From Candidatus Geothermarchaeota archaeon (GTDB lineage: Archaea; Thermoproteota; Nitrososphaeria; Geothermarchaeales; JDFR-13): a stretch of DNA of 19,587 nt. Shown piece after piece: positions 15,401-19,587 of the stretch. Location of the stretch: positions 1 through 19,587 of the forward strand of contig WAMZ01000015.1 in the NCBI GenBank assembly GCA_015522055.1, in the 5' to 3' direction. Both the position numbers and the translations under genes were made by a program. The stretch's first letter is position 1. Every line of letters begins with the position of its first letter. Under the pieces are notes generated by a model, which was not told where the DNA came from, made no database searches, and saw nothing but the letters and a program-made list of their open reading frames with translations.

Positions 15401-15478
15401 GGGTAGTATCTTGATTGGGTGTGTTATAAATATTTAGGCTAAAACCTATATATAGAATATTCCCAATATATTAGTATC
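15401..15478. promoter_or_regulatory. Divergent promoter between pdxST and threonine-synthase-like regulator candidate
   Basis: 78 bp with a TATA box for each side: TTTATAAC read leftward (15430-15423) for pdxS and TATATATA within 15446-15455 read rightward for the other gene, each about 25 bases from an ATG. Both messages look leaderless. Between the boxes lies TAGG (15435-15438)-ctaaaa-CCTA (15445-15448), a short inverted repeat near the BRE position of both promoters. ATTGGG (15414-15419) and its complement CCCAAT (15462-15467) flank the region at nearly equal distances from the two start codons. TAGTATC occurs at both ends in direct orientation. These are candidate sites only. Confidence 0.5.
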
Positions 15479-16885
15479 ATGAGGCTCTACTGTATATTCT
15501 GCAGTAAATATTTTGATATTGATTCTAATTTGATAAGATGTGATTCTTGTAATCAGCCACTGATTTTCAGGTATGATGATGTGAATAGTGAGAACTTGAT
15601 AATTGATTCTTCAGTTAAGAGTATATGGAGATATGGATATATACCTCGTTTCAATATCCCCCCAGTCACTATGTATGAGGGATATACATCTATCTATCTG
15701 GCGTCGAGACTATCCGATTACTATGGATTCGATACCAATATATATCTGAAGGATGAGTCTAGGAACCCTACCGGGTCATTTGTGGATCGCGGCGTGTCGG
15801 TGGCAGTAACCTATGCAAAATATAGGGGCTATAGACGGATAGTCTCGGCCTCCCCTGGGAATCTTGGGGTATCGATATCTGCCTATGCAGCTAAGGCAGG
15901 TATTGATAGTGAGATATTAGTTCCTAAAAATGTTGAGAGGGGTAAACTTTACCAAATCCTGATGTACGGTGGTGATGTTGGTATATATGAGTCATTTGGA
16001 TATGCGGTTAGCGAGATATATAGATCATTTAGGGAGGGTGATGGTTTTTATCCTGTTATGAGTGATAATCCTTTCTATGTCGAGGGTGTAAAAACCATAT
16101 CATTTGAAGTGTATGAGGATTTACGTGGGGCCCTACCCGAGTATATTATCGTGCCCGTTGGTAATGGTGCATTAATATACTCTATTTTTAAGGGTTTTGA
16201 GGAGCTTAGGGATATGGGTTTGATTGATTATGTGCCTAGACTCGTGGCTGTACAATTTAAGGGGGCGTCAAGGATTATAGATGCACTTTATGGCTCCGAT
16301 GGATATGTTTTCAAGATGTATGCTCCTGAGATAACTGTTGATGAGCCCCTTAACTTGGAGCATGCATTATATGCAATTAGGGAGTCCGACGGTATGGGGT
16401 TGGCTGTGGATTTCGAGGATGTTGTTGAGTCGCTGAAGCTCCTCTCTACATGTGAGGGTCTTATCGTTGAGTTAGCTGCTGCGTCCACCATTACTGCGCT
16501 GAAAGATCTTGTGGAGAAGGAGTCTCCACGGAGCGTCCTATGTATCTTGACGGGGCATGGCTTAAAGGATCCTGCTACATTTAGGGAATTGACTAGGAGT
16601 GCGAGGAGGAGGCTAGGGGTGGAGACGGTTCATAGGAGCGCCGTTGGTCGCACTAAATTAGAGATTATCAGGGCTATAGATGAAGGCTTTCAATATGGGT
16701 ATAGCATCATGAAGTACTTGAGATCTAAGGGTATAGCCGTGACTCTACCAACAATATATCAGCATCTCAATGAGCTCGAGGAGATGGGGCTTATTAGGCT
16801 ATCCAAAAGCACTGGTCTGGGTAGGAAGAAATCGATATATGTATTGACTGAGAAGGGCAGAATGTTACTGAGGGCGGTGGGGTGA
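15479..16885 (+). CDS. Threonine-synthase-like protein lacking the PLP lysine, fused to PadR-like winged helix
   Basis: A 468-residue fusion. Residues 1-30 hold a zinc ribbon (C5, C8, C21, C24), as in archaeal threonine synthases. Residues about 45-375 are a fold-type-II PLP-enzyme domain with much of the pocket kept: SASPGN (123-128), PVGNGAL (226-232, phosphate loop) and TGHGLKD (358-364). However, the canonical NPTGSFKDRG is here NPTGSFVDRG, so the Schiff-base lysine is V102 (codon GTG at 15782-15784), and the usual STGN is SPGN. Residues about 388-466 look like a PadR-type winged helix: EIIRAIDEGFQYGYSI, TIYQHLNELEEMGLI, GRKKSIYVLTEKGRMLL. Catalysis is therefore unlikely; a ligand-sensing transcription regulator is more likely. 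It is head-to-head with pdxST, as pdxR is in bacteria, so PLP or an amino acid is a plausible signal. A plain threonine synthase label would be misleading. Confidence 0.85.
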   Translation: MRLYCIFCSKYFDIDSNLIRCDSCNQPLIFRYDDVNSENLIIDSSVKSIWRYGYIPRFNIPPVTMYEGYTSIYLASRLSDYYGFDTNIYLKDESRNPTGSFVDRGVSVAVTYAKYRGYRRIVSASPGNLGVSISAYAAKAGIDSEILVPKNVERGKLYQILMYGGDVGIYESFGYAVSEIYRSFREGDGFYPVMSDNPFYVEGVKTISFEVYEDLRGALPEYIIVPVGNGALIYSIFKGFEELRDMGLIDYVPRLVAVQFKGASRIIDALYGSDGYVFKMYAPEITVDEPLNLEHALYAIRESDGMGLAVDFEDVVESLKLLSTCEGLIVELAAASTITALKDLVEKESPRSVLCILTGHGLKDPATFRELTRSARRRLGVETVHRSAVGRTKLEIIRAIDEGFQYGYSIMKYLRSKGIAVTLPTIYQHLNELEEMGLIRLSKSTGLGRKKSIYVLTEKGRMLLRAVG

Positions 16886-17026
16886 ACCTCAATTAGTTAA
16901 AGGCTATCAAGTGTTGGGGCACGTGAATAGATTGGTTCCCCCCCATACTATGTCCACTCCTAAGAACTGAATTGAGTATAGTTTATTTAGTACATAGCTC
17001 CAAGGACATTCTCCTGATATGATTCG
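16886..17026. other. Intergenic region between convergent genes, nothing assigned
   Basis: 141 bp between the ends of the threonine-synthase-like gene and tyrA. It holds a run of seven C (about 16938-16944) with a GGGG upstream that could pair weakly. I see no gene, tRNA or clear terminator. Confidence 0.4.
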
Positions 17027-18073
17027 CTATCTATCTCTATTTCTCTGATATATTGAAATAATATGTTTAATGCTTGAATTGATATTCCTTAGTAATTGCT
17101 CTATGTGGGGGTTGGATAGGATTTCGTTTATGAATGATTGTGGATCTTTGTTAACTACATCTTCGACATATTTCTTGAATATGTTGTAAGAAGGCCCTCC
17201 ATATATATCTACATGGGTTAATTCTGCTTTCTCCAGGCTATGTTTAAAAATCAGTCCTAATAGATAGGGTAAGGCTATTGTATAGGTGATGTATCTATCG
17301 TGAATATCAACATTGGCCCTCACCAAATTGAATCCGAATGGTTTTAATATTCTCTCTATGTGCTCTCCACCGTCTTTAGTGTTTTCTATATCCATTATTA
17401 ATATTGTATATTTCCATGGTTGTCTAATGTTTGGCCCGAACATTGGGTGTATAGTTGAGACATATGTGTTTTTTGGGTATCTGGCTAGTTCTTTTACGAC
17501 TCTATATTTTAGTGTTGCTATATCGAAGACTATTTTTCCAGCTAGATTCTTGGATTCGATTATCTCCCTTATCTCAGCCGCTACATCCGCTATTGTTTCT
17601 AATGATGTGGCTAACATTATGTATTTTGAGTGTGTAACAAGGTCTTCTAGTGAATCGGCTACATCTATGCCGCATCCCTCTTCTATAGTTACTTTCCTAA
17701 TGTCGTAGACTTTAACCCTGTAATATTTATTGAATAGGTGTGCAAATAATCTCCCCATTCTACCGTAGCCTACTATACCTATTGGCATATCCTTGACGCC
17801 AAGTTTCTCAACCATCTTTTCAGTTTTTATTCTCCATTGGGTCTCTATTGATACATCTATGATCTCCCTGAATATATCTTCATATCTTCCTGCTCTTGAT
17901 AATATTTCATTCTCTCTAGCTTTATCAATTATGGGGGCGTAGCTCTCAACCTTTATCTTCGCTATTCTGGATACTATCTCCATGCGCTTATCTAGTAATT
18001 TTATTATTTCGTTGTCTATTCTATCTATCTCGGCTCTAAGCTTGTGTATTCTTTGGATCATATCGGCCTCCAT
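17027..18073 (-). CDS. tyrA: Bifunctional chorismate mutase / prephenate dehydrogenase
   Basis: A 348-residue two-domain enzyme that takes chorismate through prephenate to 4-hydroxyphenylpyruvate for tyrosine. Residues about 5-90 are an all-helical AroQ-type chorismate mutase (LRAEIDRIDNEIIKLLDKR, then a conserved KI pair and a helix ending near ETQWRIK). Residues about 97-345 are the NAD-binding dehydrogenase with GYGRMG (102-107) and the catalytic-loop motif STIHPMFGPN (H209). The start is 1 bp after aroC. GGAGG lies 9 bases before ATG 18073, and a second GGAGG just inside the frame lies 5 bases before ATG 18061 (residue 5), so either may be used. It is the last gene of the aroA-aroC-tyrA operon. 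Confidence 0.92.
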   Translation of the reverse strand: MEADMIQRIHKLRAEIDRIDNEIIKLLDKRMEIVSRIAKIKVESYAPIIDKARENEILSRAGRYEDIFREIIDVSIETQWRIKTEKMVEKLGVKDMPIGIVGYGRMGRLFAHLFNKYYRVKVYDIRKVTIEEGCGIDVADSLEDLVTHSKYIMLATSLETIADVAAEIREIIESKNLAGKIVFDIATLKYRVVKELARYPKNTYVSTIHPMFGPNIRQPWKYTILIMDIENTKDGGEHIERILKPFGFNLVRANVDIHDRYITYTIALPYLLGLIFKHSLEKAELTHVDIYGGPSYNIFKKYVEDVVNKDPQSFINEILSNPHIEQLLRNINSSIKHIISIYQRNRDR

Positions 18074-18074
18074 T

Positions 18075-19166
18075 TTACTTTTCCTCCAAATACTTCTCCC
18101 AAGCCAGCCATCTGAGTAGATGGTCGGCTATTACTATTGCGGTTATGCTCTCGATTATGGGTGGGGCTCTTATCGCTATGCATGGATCGAATCTACCCCA
18201 TAGACGTATCATCGTCTCTCTCATATGCCTCAGGTCTATCGTTTTTTGAGGGATGTATATGGAGGGTGTTGGCTTGAATGCCACTCTAAATATTATGGGC
18301 ATACCGTTGCTAATACCGCCATTTATCCCCCCGGAGTTGTTACTCAGTGTGATGATCTTCCCATCCTTTAATGCTATAGGATCGTTAGCCTCGCTACCAG
18401 TCATCCTTGCTATATCGAATCCCTTGCCAAACTCTATGGCCTTGACCCCGGGGATGGTGAATACTGCTTTCGCTATATCCCCGTCCAGCGTATCAATAGG
18501 GGGGTCCCCAAGGCCGGGAGGCACATTTGTTACCCAGGCTTCCACCACTCCACCGATACTATCTCCTTTAGCCCTAGTCTCTTTAATTAACTCAATCATC
18601 TTGGATGCGGTCTCTGGGTCAGGGCATCTGGCTGGGTTACTATAGGTATTATTAACGACATCATCAAGTTTAACATCATTATTTAGAGATATATTCCCTA
18701 TGGATTTGGTGAATGCATAGACATTTATACCGTATTTCATAATTAATTGTTTTGCTATGGCTCCAGCTGCAACCATGGCCGCTGTTAATCTACCTGAGAA
18801 TATCCCACCCCCTCTAAAGTCGTTGTAACCATGGTATTTTATCCAGGCTGTTAGGTCTGCATGGCTCGGCCTAGGTTTATTCTTAATCGTTTCGTATGGC
18901 CTTGAATCCACATCTCTATTTAATATGGTTATGGATATTGGGGCACCAGTGGTATAGCCGTTGAATACACCTGATGTTATCTTGAATTCATCCTTCTCTA
19001 TTCTCTGGGTGGATATACTCGGATCCTCTATCCTCCTCTTTCCAAGTTCTTTACTGATGAAGTCTTCATCTATCCTTATACCTGGGGGACAACCCTCTAT
19101 AAGTGTGGATACTCCATATCCATGGCTCTCCCCATAGAAAGATACCCTAAATAATCTACCAATCAT
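18075..19166 (-). CDS. aroC: Chorismate synthase
   Basis: Makes chorismate from EPSP with reduced FMN, the last common step to aromatic amino acids. The 363-residue protein has the family motifs GESHG (12-16), RPSHAD, RGGGIFSGRLTA and SGGINGGISNGMPI, and a C-terminal GRFDPC where bacteria usually have GRHDPC. Length is normal. ATG 19166 is the likely start: it overlaps the aroA stop as ATGA and has GGGTGACC about 5 bases upstream. An in-frame TTG at 19181 would add five residues but lies before that ribosome site. It is translated between aroA and tyrA. Confidence 0.96.
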   Translation of the reverse strand: MIGRLFRVSFYGESHGYGVSTLIEGCPPGIRIDEDFISKELGKRRIEDPSISTQRIEKDEFKITSGVFNGYTTGAPISITILNRDVDSRPYETIKNKPRPSHADLTAWIKYHGYNDFRGGGIFSGRLTAAMVAAGAIAKQLIMKYGINVYAFTKSIGNISLNNDVKLDDVVNNTYSNPARCPDPETASKMIELIKETRAKGDSIGGVVEAWVTNVPPGLGDPPIDTLDGDIAKAVFTIPGVKAIEFGKGFDIARMTGSEANDPIALKDGKIITLSNNSGGINGGISNGMPIIFRVAFKPTPSIYIPQKTIDLRHMRETMIRLWGRFDPCIAIRAPPIIESITAIVIADHLLRWLAWEKYLEEK

Positions 19167-19587
19167 ATCTTGGTCACCCAACCACCTATTTTTATTAAAT
19201 CGTTTATGAAACCTGGGTATGAGTCATCTATAATGGACGCCCCCATTAAAACCGAGGGTGTCTCAGCGTGGACGGCGGCGATCGCGAAGGCCATAGCAAT
19301 GCGGTGGTCATTAAATGAATTTAGGAGCCCGCCCTTTATGCCCTTATCCCCCCTCCCATATATAATCAATTTATCTTCATCAGTTTTTACATCTACTCCC
19401 ATCGCCTTGAGATTCTTCGCTACACTTTCTAGTCTGTCACTCTCTTTATACCTAGCGTGTTTCACACCATGTATTATAGATTTTCCATTGGAGTATGCCG
19501 CAAGAACAGATGTGATGGGTAAGAGGTCGGGAGCATCCCTTAAGTCAGTTTCAAATCCCTCGAGTCTACCCATCTCAACTCTAATAG
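19163..19587 (-). CDS. aroA: EPSP synthase (3-phosphoshikimate 1-carboxyvinyltransferase), C-terminal part
   Basis: The frame stays open to the right edge, so about 140 C-terminal residues are present and roughly two thirds of the gene lies outside. ATG 19573 is an internal methionine. The enzyme joins shikimate 3-phosphate and phosphoenolpyruvate to EPSP. Seen are DLRDAPDLLPITSVLAAYS (the DxSDxPDL-type region), RYKESDRL (substrate and PEP contacts), NDHRIAMAFAIAA and the YPGF near the C-terminus. The stop overlaps the aroC start (ATGA), consistent with one aro transcript. The N-terminal half and promoter cannot be judged. Confidence 0.95.
   Translation of the reverse strand, partial: IRVEMGRLEGFETDLRDAPDLLPITSVLAAYSNGKSIIHGVKHARYKESDRLESVAKNLKAMGVDVKTDEDKLIIYGRGDKGIKGGLLNSFNDHRIAMAFAIAAVHAETPSVLMGASIIDDSYPGFINDLIKIGGWVTKI

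Noticed and set aside
15404..15478. TAGTATC direct repeat as the regulator's binding site
   Set aside because: A 7-base repeat lying next to both start codons in AT-rich DNA is weak by itself; noted in the promoter entry but not claimed as an operator.
15782..15784. Val102 of the ThrC-like protein as a sequencing error for Lys
   Set aside because: GTG versus AAG or AAA needs at least two base changes, the neighbouring bases keep the motif in frame, and the nearby STGN-to-SPGN change points the same way. Still worth checking in relatives.
16918..16946. GGGG/CCCC pairing as a terminator hairpin
   Set aside because: Only four pairs with a loop of nearly 20 bases and no following T-run on either strand.
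17013..17050. Possible C/D-box guide RNA (ATGATT followed by CTGA)
   Set aside because: The C box does not fit RUGAUGA, no C'/D' boxes lie between, and the stretch runs into the tyrA coding end.
19571..19573. ATG 19573 as aroA start
   Set aside because: It would give only 136 residues of an enzyme of about 420, and the frame remains open to the window edge.
1..19587. CRISPR array, insertion sequence, tRNA or rRNA
   Set aside because: I found no spaced direct repeats, transposase-like frame, tRNA arm patterns or rRNA-like tracts; nearly all of the window is covered by ordinary protein genes.

Overview
The window reads as a slice of a hyperthermophilic archaeal chromosome, most likely Thermoproteota (Crenarchaeota). 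Pointers are a crenarchaeal-type PdxS with a long N-terminal extension, a geranylgeranyl reductase for ether lipids, a four-subunit ferredoxin-dependent 2-oxoacid oxidoreductase, heavy ATA (Ile) and AGG (Arg) codon use, TATA boxes placed for leaderless transcripts at operon heads, and strong GGAGG/GGTGA Shine-Dalgarno sites inside operons. I see no tRNA, rRNA, CRISPR array or insertion sequence. The genus cannot be named from this sequence.

Layout. (1) 1-2757 (+): C-terminal part of a large, heavily sequon-rich secreted or surface protein that runs off the left edge. (2) 2817-5811 (+): 2-oxoacid:ferredoxin oxidoreductase operon, order gamma-delta-alpha-beta. (3) 5827-7244: SagB-type nitroreductase (-), a DsrE-like protein (+) and a CDGSH iron-sulfur protein (-). 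(4) 7429-9848 (+): geranylgeranyl reductase, then a TtuA/Ncs6-type tRNA thiolation enzyme. (5) 9856-13629 (-): operon yeeE-tusA-selD-like, followed by a methyltransferase. (6) 13747-15400 (-): pdxS-pdxT, the two-subunit PLP synthase. (7) 15479-16885 (+), divergent from pdxS: a threonine-synthase-like protein that lacks the PLP-binding lysine and carries a C-terminal PadR-like winged helix. (8) 17027-19587 (-): aroA (partial)-aroC-tyrA, the end of the shikimate pathway and entry to tyrosine.

Two threads stand out. The first is a possible archaeal counterpart of bacterial PdxR: a PLP-enzyme fold fused to a DNA-binding domain, lacking its catalytic lysine and encoded head-to-head with pdxST across 78 bp that holds both promoters and a small inverted repeat between them. 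The second is a sulfur/selenium handling theme (YeeE transporter, TusA, SelD-like kinase, DsrE-like protein, TtuA, CDGSH protein). In support, the 13-bp palindrome ATAACA-N-TGTTAT occurs in the promoters of both yeeE and the CDGSH gene, with a second related palindrome next to it at yeeE. This suggests a small regulon under one unknown repressor.
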